Shown here in pieces: positions 8,965 to 18,393 of a DNA stretch of 64,000 bases (position 1 is its first letter; each line of letters begins with the position of its first letter). The notes under the pieces are model-generated. The model saw nothing but the letters and a program-made list of their open reading frames with translations. It made no database searches and was not told the origin of the DNA. The position numbers and the translations under genes are program-made. Source of the DNA: Methanoculleus horonobensis (GTDB lineage Archaea; Halobacteriota; Methanomicrobia; Methanomicrobiales; Methanoculleaceae). The stretch covers positions 310,001 through 374,000 of the forward strand of contig NZ_BCNY01000014.1 of NCBI RefSeq assembly GCF_001602375.1, in the 5' to 3' direction.

Positions 8965-9123
8965 CGATCAGATCAGGGGACTGGCGGTATTATAGGTATC
9001 CATTTTCAGGCGCCCGTCTCTCGATCCCGGCCGCCGGACTTCTCCCCGGTTCGGACGAACGGTCCGGGCCACAATCTTTTATAGTACGGTGGGTTCCGGA
9101 AGCCCATAACAAGGAGGTATTTC

Positions 9124-9996
9124 ATGTCGTATCTCACCGTCGGTAAGGAAAATACGGGCACCATCGACCTCTATTACGAAGATCACGGTGCCGGGAGACC
9201 GGTCGTCCTGATCCACGGCTGGCCGCTATCGAGCAAATCCTGGGAGAAGCAGGTGCCGGCGCTGCTCGATGCAGGCTACCGCGTCGTCGCCTACGACCGC
9301 AGGGGGTTTGGGAACTCCGCGAAACCGACCTTCGGCTACGATTACGACACCCTGGCCGAAGACCTGCACAGGATCGTGACCGAACTCGATCTCGTCGACG
9401 CCACGCTCGTCGGGTTCTCGATGGGCGGCGGGGAGGTCGCCCGCTATCTCGGTACCTACGGGAGCGAGCGGGTGGAGCGGGCGGTCTTCATATCCGCGAT
9501 CCCGCCGTTCCTCTTGAAGACGGACGACAATCCCGAGGGGGTCGAGGGCAGCGTCTTTGACGGGATCATGGAGAGCATCGCCGCCGACCGTCCGGCGTTC
9601 CTCGCCGGGTTCCTCTCTGAGTTCTACAACGTCGATATTCTCGGGGGCGACCTCATCAGCGACGAGGCCGTCCGCCTCAGCTGGAACGTCGCCGCCGCCG
9701 CCTCCCCGGTGGGCACGCTCGACTGTGTCCCGGCGTGGCTGACTGACTTCCGGGACGACCTTAAAAGCATCGACGTGCCGGTTCTCGTCATCCACGGCGA
9801 TACGGACCGGATCGTGCCCTTCGCCGCATCGGGAAAGCGCACCGGCGAGATGGCCAAAGAGAGCCGCCTGGTGGTAGTCGAGGGCGGCCCGCACGGGATC
9901 ATCTGGACGCACGCGGAGCGGGTCAACCGGGCGTTGCTGGACTTCCTCGGGCAGGAGATTCTGGAGGCGGAGCCGTTCGCCGCAAATCCTACGTAG
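9124..9996 (+). CDS. Alpha/beta hydrolase, non-heme haloperoxidase/esterase type
   Basis: 290 residues with the classical alpha/beta-hydrolase catalytic elements: oxyanion segment LIHGWPLSS, nucleophile elbow GFSMGGGEVARYL with S99, acid in VIHGDTDRIVPF and histidine in EGGPHGIIWTHAE. The layout and the YDRRGFGNSAKP signature match cofactor-free chloroperoxidases and related esterases or perhydrolases. An AAGGAGGT ribosome binding site sits seven bases before the ATG, and a TATA-like TTTTATAGT lies near 9078-9086. It is a single-gene unit converging on the peptidase at 10014. The natural substrate is unknown; the haloperoxidase label reflects family naming only. Confidence 0.88.
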   Translation: MSYLTVGKENTGTIDLYYEDHGAGRPVVLIHGWPLSSKSWEKQVPALLDAGYRVVAYDRRGFGNSAKPTFGYDYDTLAEDLHRIVTELDLVDATLVGFSMGGGEVARYLGTYGSERVERAVFISAIPPFLLKTDDNPEGVEGSVFDGIMESIAADRPAFLAGFLSEFYNVDILGGDLISDEAVRLSWNVAAAASPVGTLDCVPAWLTDFRDDLKSIDVPVLVIHGDTDRIVPFAASGKRTGEMAKESRLVVVEGGPHGIIWTHAERVNRALLDFLGQEILEAEPFAANPT

Positions 9997-10013
9997 AGAA
10001 GTGGAGGCTCCTC

Positions 10014-11213
10014 TCAGTATACCGGGATCATCCCGGGATTCGTCCCGGTTATGCACCGGCCGCCCCCGCGGCCGACCACGAAGGTGTTCTCGATCCCGAC
10101 CATCCCGACACCCGCGATCCCCTTCTTGGGCTCGAGGGCGATCACCATCCCCTCTTCGAGCGGCTCGTCGAAACCGCGGGCGATCACCGGCATCTCGTCC
10201 ACCTGCAGGCCGACGCCGTGGCCCAGGAACTGCACCCGCCGCTCGCCGAACCCCATGAAGTTCTCGAGGAACCCGGGTTCCAGGCCGTCGAGTATCGTCG
10301 CGTAGACCTCCGAGGGTGCTATCCCCGGCCGCAGCATCGAGGCTGCTTTGTTCTGGACGTCCACGCACCGGCGATGCGCTTCGATCGCCTCTTCGGGGAG
10401 CGGTCGCCCGAACATGTACGTCATCGTCTTGTCGGTGTGGTAGCCCTGCACCCCGCACGCGCAGTCGACGAAGACCAGATCCCCGGTTCCGAGCTTCCGG
10501 TCGTGGCTGCCGAGCACCGGTGCGCCGGGAGCCGCTCCGAGGCACCCCCCCGGCCCGTCGAAACCGGTCGGGTAGATGGAACTCTCTCCAAAGCCGAGCT
10601 GCCCGAGGATCATCTCCGTCCCGAACATCCCGAATCGGGCAATCCCATGATGCCCTTCCCGTACCAGGTGCGAGAAGACCTCGCCCCCGAGTTCCGCCTC
10701 GCTCATCCCTTCGCGAAGCATCGCGGGAACAGCGTCTTCGAGCACGTGGCGGTGAATCCTCCCGGCCTCCTCCAGGATCGCGAGTTCGTAAGCGCTTTTG
10801 ACCGACCTGACCTTCGCCGCCTGTGCATCGAGCGATCGTGTCTCGCGGATCGGGAAGTGCTTCCGGAACCGTTCGAGCAGCGCGAGGGGTACCATCTCCG
10901 TCTCCACGTGAACCGTCCCTGGAGTTGCCCCCATCACGGCTGCCGCATCGCGGAAACTCTTCATCGGCCGGATATCGGGGAAGTGCGACTCGTCAAGCGC
11001 CCTCTCAAGGCTCCGGCGCACCCAGAGCACGCCCTCGCCGTCGCGGGGGATGAGGAGAACCCCGTCCTGCATCGTCCCGGTGAGGTAGAACTGGTTCGTC
11101 CGCCCGAATATCGCGGCGAGCTCCCAGGAGGGGTTCTCGGCATCCATGCGGAGCCGGAACCGTTCCATGCGGTTCCGGAGTTCTGAGGCGGGGGTCTTAC
11201 GCTCCATACGCAT
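10014..11213 (-). CDS. M24 family metallopeptidase (Xaa-Pro aminopeptidase/prolidase-like)
   Basis: 399 residues. The N-terminal creatinase-like domain (about 1-150) is followed by the pita-bread domain with the five metal ligands in order: D and D in [16 protein letters not shown] in [12 protein letters not shown] in IALEPKKG and E in GIENTF. Such enzymes remove an N-terminal residue next to proline, or split X-Pro dipeptides, with Mn or Co ions. The frame is open far upstream, but conservation begins at MRMERK (11213) or MERK (11207); the upstream part is antisense to the methyltransferase at 11349. The two genes are divergent over a 135-base gap. Confidence 0.88.
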   Translation of the reverse strand: MRMERKTPASELRNRMERFRLRMDAENPSWELAAIFGRTNQFYLTGTMQDGVLLIPRDGEGVLWVRRSLERALDESHFPDIRPMKSFRDAAAVMGATPGTVHVETEMVPLALLERFRKHFPIRETRSLDAQAAKVRSVKSAYELAILEEAGRIHRHVLEDAVPAMLREGMSEAELGGEVFSHLVREGHHGIARFGMFGTEMILGQLGFGESSIYPTGFDGPGGCLGAAPGAPVLGSHDRKLGTGDLVFVDCACGVQGYHTDKTMTYMFGRPLPEEAIEAHRRCVDVQNKAASMLRPGIAPSEVYATILDGLEPGFLENFMGFGERRVQFLGHGVGLQVDEMPVIARGFDEPLEEGMVIALEPKKGIAGVGMVGIENTFVVGRGGGRCITGTNPGMIPVY

Positions 11214-11348
11214 GAGTGGGCGGCGATCGTATTTAGCTCTGGCGGGGCAACCCCGCGTATGCCCCGGGTTCGGCACGGGCGGTTTCCCGCGACGATCAGG
11301 AGCAATTCCGACCACCTGGGTTATAGAGCCGCACAGTGCATTACTATC

Positions 11349-12098
11349 ATGGAACCCCCCTTTATTTTTACGATGCACGAGGGCCTGCCCCGCCAGGGGC
11401 CGGGGAGCAACGAGTGTACGAGGAAGGCTTTCTCGATGCTGGCCGATCTCCCCGCCCGGCCGGAGATCCTGGATATCGGGTGCGGGGCCGGGATGCAGAC
11501 GGTTGAACTGGCCCGAACCTGCCCCGGCTGCCGTATCACCGCCACCGACGTCCACCAGCCCTACCTCGACGACCTCGCCCGGAGCGCGGCATCGGCCGGG
11601 GTGGGCGATCGGATCACCACTCTCCGGGCCTCGATGGACGCCCTCCCGTTTGAGGACGCATCGTTCGACGTCCTCTGGGTGGAGGGCTCGATCTTCATCA
11701 TAGGCTTCCGGGAGGGCCTTACCTCGTGGAAGAGGCTTCTCCGGCCGGGCGGCTACCTCTGCCTCACCGAGGCCGCCTGGTTCGTCGAAGACCCCTCGCC
11801 GGAGGCGGCAGAGTTCTGGAACGACTGCTACCCGGCGATAAAAACGGTCGCGGCAAACCGCGTTATCGCCGAAGACGCCGGCTACGAGGTCGTCGCGACC
11901 TTCCCGCTTCCGGCATCCGCGTGGTGGGACGACTACTATACGCCGATGAGCAAACGGCTCGCCGACCTGCGGCCGAAAGTCGCAGGCAATCCCGAAGCGG
12001 AGGCTCTCATCGAGTTCGAGGAGCGTGAGATCGCCGTCCACCGGGAGCACGGCAGCGAGTACGGCTACGAGTTCTTCATTCTGCAAAAGAAGGGGTGA
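11349..12098 (+). CDS. Class I SAM-dependent methyltransferase, 249 aa
   Basis: Motif I is [16 protein letters not shown] at about residues 40-55, the acidic ribose contact is in TATDVHQPY, motif IV is [13 protein letters not shown], and [14 protein letters not shown] follows. The motif IV form and the helical C-terminal part with [11 protein letters not shown] resemble small-molecule methyltransferases of the UbiE/Methyltransf_11 group. ATG 11349 immediately precedes the conserved region; the frame is open from 11259 with unconserved residues. It is convergent with rsgA. The substrate is unknown. Confidence 0.85.
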   Translation: MEPPFIFTMHEGLPRQGPGSNECTRKAFSMLADLPARPEILDIGCGAGMQTVELARTCPGCRITATDVHQPYLDDLARSAASAGVGDRITTLRASMDALPFEDASFDVLWVEGSIFIIGFREGLTSWKRLLRPGGYLCLTEAAWFVEDPSPEAAEFWNDCYPAIKTVAANRVIAEDAGYEVVATFPLPASAWWDDYYTPMSKRLADLRPKVAGNPEAEALIEFEEREIAVHREHGSEYGYEFFILQKKG

Positions 12099-12122
12099 TC
12101 CGCCTGGTCCGGAAGGCAGTTC

Positions 12123-13217
12123 CTACTTCCCCTTCATCTTCCCGATATCCCGTGCGCACTTCCCGATCGCCTTCCAGCGCTTCTTCTCGAGCCTGACAAG
12201 CCCTATCTCCGCTTTCTCCTCTTCGAAAGCAAGTTCGCGCATGAGCCGCTGGAAACTCTCCAGCCGTGCTGCGGGAAGGGCTCCGGCCGCGACGGCCGCC
12301 TGGACCGCACAGCCCGGCTCCCCCTCGTGCCGGCAGTCCGAGAACCTGCAGCCCTCCGCGAGTTCGAGGATCTCGGGGAACGTCTCGGCGATGCCGGCGG
12401 ATGCCGTGCCGATGCCGACCTCCCGCAGCCCGGGGTTGTCGATCATGAGCGCCCCGCCCTCAAGAACGAAGAGCTGGCGGACGGTCGTGGTGTGCCGCCC
12501 TCTGTCGTCGTAGTCCCGGGTGTGCGAGGTCTCCTGCACCGGGCGGCCCATGAGCCGGTTGATCAGGGTGGACTTGCCGACGCCTGATGAGCCGATGAGG
12601 GCGATTGTTCTTCGCGGCAGGAGGTAGGGGCCGAGCCGGTCGAGGCCCTCCCCGCTCGCGGCACTGACGGGGATGACCGGTATGCCGGGAGAGGCCGCGG
12701 CGAGTTCGTCGGCGAGCGCTGCGGGGTCGTCCGCGAGGTCGGACTTGTTGATGACGATGACCGGGCTGGCGCCGGATGCATGGGCGATCGCGAGATAACG
12801 TTCAGTTCTGCGGGCGTTGAGGTCGTGGCCGGCGGCCGTGACGATGAAGACCGTGTCGATGTTCGCCGCGATGACCTGATCGCCGCCTTCGCGTCCCGGT
12901 GCCCCCCGGGCAAACCGGGTCTTCTGCGGGAGGATATCGACGATCACCGTGGTTCCGGCCTCCGGCTGGTCGAGGAGCACGACGAAGTCCCCCACCGCCG
13001 GGAACCGGCCGAGCCTCCGTAGCGCCCCGGAGATCCCGGCCGTGACCGAACCGCCGTCGATGAGCACGTCCCACACCGTCTTCTGCCGGCAGGCCACGCG
13101 ACCGGGAAGGTATGGCCCGGTGTACTTCGAGAAGGCTCTTTCGTGCTCTTCCGTCCAGCCGAGGTCGTTGAGGGTGTAGGGGTGCTCTTCTCCGCACCGG
13201 AACGAGGGTTGGCTCAT
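12123..13217 (-). CDS. rsgA: Ribosome small subunit-dependent GTPase A (RsgA/YjeQ type)
   Basis: 364 residues. The N-terminal OB-like domain is followed by a circularly permuted GTPase with motifs in the order G4 (VINKSDLADD), G1 (GSSGVGKSTLINRL) and G3 (DNPGLREVG), then a C-terminal zinc finger with C-x4-C-x-H-x5-C spacing (CRFSDCRHEGEPGC). That order is diagnostic of RsgA, a GTPase that helps late maturation of the small ribosomal subunit. The family is mainly bacterial, with members in some methanogens. ATG 13217 begins just before the conserved part; the frame is open to 13259. It ends 25 bases from the convergent methyltransferase. Confidence 0.9.
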   Translation of the reverse strand: MSQPSFRCGEEHPYTLNDLGWTEEHERAFSKYTGPYLPGRVACRQKTVWDVLIDGGSVTAGISGALRRLGRFPAVGDFVVLLDQPEAGTTVIVDILPQKTRFARGAPGREGGDQVIAANIDTVFIVTAAGHDLNARRTERYLAIAHASGASPVIVINKSDLADDPAALADELAAASPGIPVIPVSAASGEGLDRLGPYLLPRRTIALIGSSGVGKSTLINRLMGRPVQETSHTRDYDDRGRHTTTVRQLFVLEGGALMIDNPGLREVGIGTASAGIAETFPEILELAEGCRFSDCRHEGEPGCAVQAAVAAGALPAARLESFQRLMRELAFEEEKAEIGLVRLEKKRWKAIGKCARDIGKMKGK

Positions 13218-13390
13218 GGGAAATCTGAACTCCATACAAGAGTGCATACGGGATGGCAAGTGCTTTGTGGTAGCAGTTTTCGGAGAGAGGCGGCGCGTGC
13301 CGCTATGGAACAGGGGATCTCGCCAGTACCATCATGTGTGCCCCCCGCTTCACGGAGCCCGGCGCGACTCTCAGTGCCTGCATCCCCGGA

Positions 13391-15127
13391 TCATGTATCC
13401 GCCTCCTCGGCCGGCCTCCATGCCCGGGGAGGGACGAGGAGTTCGAATCTGGCCCCCCTGCCAGCCGTGCCGGTCTCGCGGATCCCGATCTCGGTTACGG
13501 AGAGGATGTCCCGGGAGAACGCCAGCCCGAAACCGGTGTTCTTCCCAAACCCGTAGCGGAAGATCCTCTCCTTCTCGTCGTCCGGGATTCCTGCCCCGTC
13601 GTCCTCGAACGCCACGGTGAGCGTCCCGTCGCTCTGCTCGCCGGCCGTCACCAGAATCCGGGTGACTCCTCCCCCGTGCCGGAGGGCGTTCTCGATCAGG
13701 TTGTACGCGACTCTGGGCGAGAGCGGGTCGGCATAAACCTCCACCGGGGCGACACGGGTGGAGATCTCGACTCCCGGGTGGCGGATGCCGGTGACGGCCC
13801 CGGCAATCATCGTCTCAAGCGGCTGCCAGACCGGCTGGTATACGCCGAGCATCTGGTATTCACGGGAGAACTCGAGGTGCTTTTTGATCGTCTCCACGGT
13901 CTCGATCGAGTGGGAGAGATACGTGTCGGCCTCGGGATGCGTCCGGTCTTCCTGGAGGAGGTTGAGGTACCAGGCAAGGGCGGTGATGTCGTTGCCGATA
14001 TCGTGGCAGGTCACCCGGGAGAGGAGGGATAACTTCTGGTTGGCCGTCCGGAGAGCGGTCTCCGCTGCTTTTCGGCCGGTGATGTCCCTGAGGATCATGA
14101 CGAACCCTGCAGGATCCCCTTCCGGATTCCTGACGAGCGTTCCGGCGATGCTGACGACGCTCTCCTTCCTGCCGTTGGGTGTTGCCTCGATATCCGATAC
14201 CCGTCCCTGTTCGAGGATGGCGGCCCGGATCGAGGCATACATCTCCTCGGGGACGAACCGCCCAACCGGCTGGCCGGGAAGATCGGCCTCGGCCACGCCG
14301 AAGATCTCCGCGGCCGATGCGTTCGTCGTGATGATCCTGCCCTCGATATCGGTAAGGAGCAGGCCATCGGGCATCGTCCGGATGATCTCCGGGACAGCCG
14401 TCTCGGGACTCAGGGTGAACAACCCGTACCGGTGCATGGCATAGGCGATGAGAAGGCAGAACAGGACAATCCCGATGAAGACGAGGTTGACGGTATAGAT
14501 CCCGAGAGCCGGAAGGATCAGCCCGGAGAGTGAGCCGAAGCCGACAATGGTTGCGATACCGATGCCGACAAGCCGGTTCTGGCGTCGTATCCTCCCCCGG
14601 GGCGCTCCCCGCCAGGACGAGATGCCGATGTATGTCGCTAGAAGTATTGCTAGGGCAATATAGGCCCTCGCGGCCAGGGAGACGGCGCTTTCCGGCGCCG
14701 GCAGGTAGACATACCCCATCCCGGGCTGGAAGATCACCGTAAAGATCTGGTCGGTGAAGATGCCGATCAGTGCAAGGAGAACGGCGGGCAGGTAAAGGCC
14801 GATGAGGAGGATTCCACGTTTATCCCTTCGGGTGAGCGGGTGGCCGGTGAAGGCAAGCGTGAAATGGACGGCAAGCACAATGGTAAACGTCCACAGGGCG
14901 CTGGCCCGCAGCCAGAAGTGGTAGCCGTCATAGTCGGCAGATTGCCAGAGGAAGTACTCGCCGAGGGCCCAGTAGGTCGCACTGAGCGCTACTGCGAGGA
15001 AGAGGCGGTTGACCGTCGAAGAAGGGTTTTTTGCAAAAACGTACATCCCGAGACCGTAGGTAGCGAACGCCGAGACGGCGCAGACACCGACCAGGATGGG
15101 AAAAAGAACCGTGATGAGATCCGACAT
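13391..15127 (-). CDS. Membrane sensor histidine kinase: 7TM input domain, PAS, kinase core
   Basis: 578 residues. About residues 1-230 form seven hydrophobic helices of the histidine-kinase N-terminal 7TM type (SDLITVLFPILVGVCAVSAF first, LVFIGIVLFCLLIAYAMHRYG last). One PAS domain follows (TMPDGLLLTDIEGRI to ILRDITGRK), then the acceptor histidine in VTCHDIGNDIT and an HATPase domain with N (NLIENALRHGGG), G1 (EDDGAGIPDDE) and G2 (GKNTGFGLAF) boxes. The ATG at 15127 starts right before the first helix; upstream residues are discarded. No response regulator is adjacent. Its C-terminal RETGTAGRGARFELLVP closely matches the kinase at 20100. A long inverted repeat lies in its probable leader (15151-15197). 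Confidence 0.9.
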   Translation of the reverse strand: MSDLITVLFPILVGVCAVSAFATYGLGMYVFAKNPSSTVNRLFLAVALSATYWALGEYFLWQSADYDGYHFWLRASALWTFTIVLAVHFTLAFTGHPLTRRDKRGILLIGLYLPAVLLALIGIFTDQIFTVIFQPGMGYVYLPAPESAVSLAARAYIALAILLATYIGISSWRGAPRGRIRRQNRLVGIGIATIVGFGSLSGLILPALGIYTVNLVFIGIVLFCLLIAYAMHRYGLFTLSPETAVPEIIRTMPDGLLLTDIEGRIITTNASAAEIFGVAEADLPGQPVGRFVPEEMYASIRAAILEQGRVSDIEATPNGRKESVVSIAGTLVRNPEGDPAGFVMILRDITGRKAAETALRTANQKLSLLSRVTCHDIGNDITALAWYLNLLQEDRTHPEADTYLSHSIETVETIKKHLEFSREYQMLGVYQPVWQPLETMIAGAVTGIRHPGVEISTRVAPVEVYADPLSPRVAYNLIENALRHGGGVTRILVTAGEQSDGTLTVAFEDDGAGIPDDEKERIFRYGFGKNTGFGLAFSRDILSVTEIGIRETGTAGRGARFELLVPPRAWRPAEEADT

Positions 15128-15150
15128 GGTTGCCTGAGCCCTTGCACACT

Positions 15151-15197
15151 CTGTGTTCTCAGCCCGCTGCCCTGTCCTCGTCACCGTGAGAACACAG
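15151..15197 (-). promoter_or_regulatory. 11-bp perfect inverted repeat in the leader of the 7TM kinase
   Basis: CTGTGTTCTCA (15151-15161) and TGAGAACACAG (15187-15197) are exact reverse complements separated by 25 bases. A TATA-like GGATTTATGA at about 15230-15240 (minus direction) would start transcription near 15205, which places the repeat at the beginning of the kinase mRNA as a stem-loop, or as an operator just after the start site. The repeat is seen; the function is inferred. Confidence 0.45.
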
Positions 15198-15298
15198 CGC
15201 AGGCCCGTCGTGATTATTTGCTATGTCTCCTCATAAATCCCTTCTCTTTCTATCGTGCGCAGCCGGCATCCCGTGGCCGCGATGGCTCCGCATTCAGT

Positions 15299-15337
15299 CC
15301 GGATTTTCGGATCAGGGCCTAAAATGGCCGAATCCGG
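15299..15337. other. Nested inverted repeat in the 15128-15453 intergenic gap
   Basis: CCGGATT (15299-15305) pairs with AATCCGG (15331-15337), and inside it GGCC (15316-15319) pairs with GGCC (15326-15329). The structure lies between the divergent kinase and methyltransferase promoters. A TATA-like GCTTAATAC at about 15412-15420 probably serves the methyltransferase at 15454. Nothing coding was recognised in this gap. Confidence 0.35.
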
Positions 15338-15453
15338 TGCGGTTCCCTCGCAGGAGAGGCATGGTCGGCGGCCTGCACCGCCGGAAGGGATCTGCTTCGG
15401 CTACCACAGGCGCTTAATACGGGGTTCATGCTATAATCCTGCAGGGAAGCGGA

Positions 15454-16260
15454 ATGAGCGGCAGAAGTTATGTCCACGGGTATACGGCGCGGGAAGCGGA
15501 GCGGTTGAGCGATCAGGCAGAGACCCTTGCCGGGCTCCTCCACGGCGACACCCGGTACCCGGCAGGCTCACGGGTGCTCGAGGCCGGGTGCGGCACCGGC
15601 GCCCAGACGGTGATCCTGGCGCGGAACTGTCCGGAGGCGCGGATCACGTCGGTCGATATCTCCGAAGCCTCGCTTGGGGAGGCAAAAATGCGTGTCCAGG
15701 ACGCGGGGATAGAGAACGTCACCTTCGAGACCGGGGACATCTTCGACCTCCGGTACGAGCCGGGGAGCTTCGACCATATCTTCCTCTGTTTTGTTCTCGA
15801 ACACCTGGAGGAGCCCCGCCGTGCGCTCGAGCGCCTCCGCCCGCTGCTCCGCGAGCGCGGCACGATCACCGTGATCGAGGGGGATCACGGCTCGGCGTAC
15901 TTCCACCCGGACAGCGCCCACGCCCGCCGGACGATCGGGTGCCTCGTCACCCTCCAGCGGGAGATGGGCGGCAACGCCCTGATCGGGCGGGAACTCTACC
16001 CGCTCGCCACCGGCGCAGGCTACCGCGACGTCCATGTCTCGCCGCGGATGGTCTACGCGGACGGGTCCCGGCCTGACCTTATCCGCGGGTTCACGCGGCT
16101 GACATTCACCGCCATGGTCGAGGGCGTGGGGGACAACGCGGTGAGCCGGGGGATGATGAGCCGGGAGGACTGGGCTCGGGGGATAGCCGACCTCTACCGT
16201 GCTGCGGGGCCGGACGGGGTCTTCTGCTATACGTTTTTTAAAGCGACGGGAAGAAAGTAA
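15454..16260 (+). CDS. Class I SAM-dependent methyltransferase, 268 aa
   Basis: This UbiE-like methyltransferase has the N-terminal signature YVHGYTAREAERLSDQA, motif I VLEAGCGTGAQTVILA, the acidic SAM contact in TSVDISEASL, motif IV HIFLCFVLEHLEEP and the motif VI-like ERGTITVIEGDHGS. The GY-x3-E-x2-RL-x2-QA start is typical of archaeal and bacterial methyltransferases that act on small molecules; the substrate is not evident. A GCAGGGAAGCGG purine tract precedes the ATG. It converges on the DUF998 gene with nine bases between them. This is the fourth unrelated-context methyltransferase within 16 kb. Confidence 0.87.
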   Translation: MSGRSYVHGYTAREAERLSDQAETLAGLLHGDTRYPAGSRVLEAGCGTGAQTVILARNCPEARITSVDISEASLGEAKMRVQDAGIENVTFETGDIFDLRYEPGSFDHIFLCFVLEHLEEPRRALERLRPLLRERGTITVIEGDHGSAYFHPDSAHARRTIGCLVTLQREMGGNALIGRELYPLATGAGYRDVHVSPRMVYADGSRPDLIRGFTRLTFTAMVEGVGDNAVSRGMMSREDWARGIADLYRAAGPDGVFCYTFFKATGRK

Positions 16261-16269
16261 CCGGGATAC

Positions 16270-16866
16270 TTACCGCTTCGCCCCAAACGGCACCATGAGG
16301 TATCCCCCGAATCCCGCGAGCCAGAGGAGCGCGGGGTAGACGATCATCCTCTCCGACCCCCCATGGCCGATAGGGCCATAGAGGCTCATGATGCCGAAGT
16401 CGCTCGCGGCATGCGTCACGAGGAAGACGAGGCCGACAATGCCGGCGATGATCGAGATCGCCTTTAAGGGTCCCCGGACCAGCGAGGCACAGGCGATCGC
16501 CTCGACGTTGAAGAATACGAAGGCCGCGAGTGCAAAGAGGCCGTGGATGCCGGGAATATCCAGCGTGAAGACCGCGGCGCCCATCGCCCCGGCACCCGTG
16601 AGGACGAAGACGGGCAGGATCCAGCCTCTGCCATAGGAGCGGTAGAGGAAGTAGCCGCCGATGACGTTCAGGAGGCCTGCAAGGAAGAGGGAGGAGTTGA
16701 AGAGCCATGCCGTCGCGCCGGTCACGCCGAGATCGCTGATTGCATTTATATTGATGCTATAGCCCGGCGCCATGGCCGCGCCGGCCATGAGGGCGATCAT
16801 GAACTGGACCGGGAGCAGGAAGAGCAGCACCCCTGCAATCATCTGACTGTTGTTTGTTCGGCGCAT
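16270..16866 (-). CDS. DUF998-type integral membrane protein, 198 aa
   Basis: Six hydrophobic segments are visible, starting with MIAGVLLFLLPVQFMIALMAGA. The loop YSININAISDLGVTGATAWLFN, with the ISDLG signature near the first extracellular loop, is typical of DUF998 proteins, a family of about 200 residues common in archaea with no settled function. It is preceded by a weak TATA-like TATAATTCC on the opposite face near 16890. No operon partner is obvious: it is convergent with the methyltransferase and 122 bases from the radical SAM gene behind it. Confidence 0.75.
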   Translation of the reverse strand: MRRTNNSQMIAGVLLFLLPVQFMIALMAGAAMAPGYSININAISDLGVTGATAWLFNSSLFLAGLLNVIGGYFLYRSYGRGWILPVFVLTGAGAMGAAVFTLDIPGIHGLFALAAFVFFNVEAIACASLVRGPLKAISIIAGIVGLVFLVTHAASDFGIMSLYGPIGHGGSERMIVYPALLWLAGFGGYLMVPFGAKR

Positions 16867-16987
16867 GGTGAACGGATAGTGGCTCCCCCTTTATAATTCC
16901 TGCACAGGCCCGGCGGCGCCGGCTTTCGCAGCGTGGCCCGGATTGCTGTTAACGGCGTTAATGGAATCGGGGAGCAACACCGGGCGC

Positions 16988-18145
16988 CTACTTCGTCGCC
17001 ATCGCGCGCAGGATCGCCATGATCCCGGGTTTTGTCCCCCTCGCAAATGGCGAGCCGAACTCTTCCATCTCCATATCACTGGAGCCGAACATCTCCTCGT
17101 TCAACCGGTCGGTGATCTCGTCGAATATCCGCTTATACGCGATACAGTGAGGATCGACACCCCGGATCTCTCCGTCCGTAGGGGCTATCGCGTTGTAGGG
17201 GCACCCGCCCCGGCAGTATTTGATGTGGGAGCATCCGGCGCACTCGCGGTCGACGTAGTCCCTGAACGCGTTCATGAGTCTCCCGGCCTTCGACCCGGCG
17301 AGGTCTTCGGCTGTGGGACGGTCGTAGACGTTCCCCATCACGTAATCCGGCATTCCGACGAAGCGATAGCAGGGATATATGCTCCCGTCGGGCCCGAAGG
17401 CAAGGGTGCTTCCCATGCAGTCCACGAACGTGCAGACGGTTCCGTGCCGGGTAAAGACGCACTTGCAGAGGTCGTTGATGTTCATGATCTCGATCTTGCC
17501 CAGGTTATCGAGGTACTTGTCGAGGAGGTAGACCAGGAGTTCCCCGTAGACCTCCGGCTCGAGCGCCCACTCTTTCGGGTTCTCGCTCCGGAGCGACGGC
17601 AGCGCCGGGTGCAGTTTGAGGGGGAAGCCGTTGGTCAAGAAGAAGTTGGCGATCTCCTCTTTGCGCTCGACCGAACGGCAGGTGAACGTGCAGATGAACC
17701 TGACCTCAAGCCCGTTTGCCTTTGCAATCTCATAGCCCCGCATGGTCTTTTCGAAGTAGCCCTTCCCTCTCTGCAGGTCGTTGATCTCCTCGGGGCCGTC
17801 GATGCTCGACCCGATCGGGATCTGGTATTCTGCGAATATCCGGGCCATCTCCGGGGTGAGCCTCCAGAGATTGCTCTGCAGGGCGAACGTCGGTTCGAGG
17901 TGGGCGAGGCCCTCGGAGAGGATAGGAAGTGCCTGCCGGTAGAACTCCGCGCCTGCAAGGAGGGGCTCTCCCCCGTGGAAGGTGATGGTGACCTGGTCGG
18001 AGCGGTAGTCTTTGAGCCACTCAGCGATCTCCCGGACCGTCTCGATGCTCATCTTCGGAGAGCCTTCCTCGGAACTCCAGCAGTAGTGGCATTTCGAGGG
18101 GCAACCGAGCGTGGGGATGATCATGACGTGAAAAGGGCTCTTCAT
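16988..18145 (-). CDS. Peptide-modifying-type radical SAM/SPASM enzyme
   Basis: About 385 residues. The radical SAM cluster CxxxCxxC is CPSKCHYC near the N-terminus. FHGGEPLL is the SAM-binding GGE motif. The C-terminal SPASM-like region has CTFVDCMGS, PCYRF and CSHIKYCRGGCPY, which bind auxiliary Fe-S clusters as in anSME and sactipeptide maturases. I believe it belongs to the methanogen-restricted TIGR04083 (Mhun_1560) group, from memory only. The GTG at 18160 and ATG at 18145 are both possible; ATG 18145, about 30 bases after TATA-like TAAATTTTAC (18171-18180), is preferred and nearly leaderless. No convincing precursor peptide gene was found within 250 bases on either side. Confidence 0.85.
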   Translation of the reverse strand: MKSPFHVMIIPTLGCPSKCHYCWSSEEGSPKMSIETVREIAEWLKDYRSDQVTITFHGGEPLLAGAEFYRQALPILSEGLAHLEPTFALQSNLWRLTPEMARIFAEYQIPIGSSIDGPEEINDLQRGKGYFEKTMRGYEIAKANGLEVRFICTFTCRSVERKEEIANFFLTNGFPLKLHPALPSLRSENPKEWALEPEVYGELLVYLLDKYLDNLGKIEIMNINDLCKCVFTRHGTVCTFVDCMGSTLAFGPDGSIYPCYRFVGMPDYVMGNVYDRPTAEDLAGSKAGRLMNAFRDYVDRECAGCSHIKYCRGGCPYNAIAPTDGEIRGVDPHCIAYKRIFDEITDRLNEEMFGSSDMEMEEFGSPFARGTKPGIMAILRAMATK

Positions 18146-18393
18146 CACACTCAACTTCACGCTATAAGATGTAAAATTTATTCATGCGGCATCGGACCCT
18201 GCGGCCGTCTCTTTCCGGGTTAGCGCAGCCATCTGCACCGATGGCAGATCCCGGTGCGCTGAATCGCCGGTGCAGGGTGTTCACGTTGTGGTGCCGGAAT
18301 ATGCGGGTGCTGCGAGTGTTCCCGACCGATTCGTCCCGGCGTATCCCGAAAACATTTTTACTTCTTCTCCGTACTGATGGGTGAGGAAGGAGA

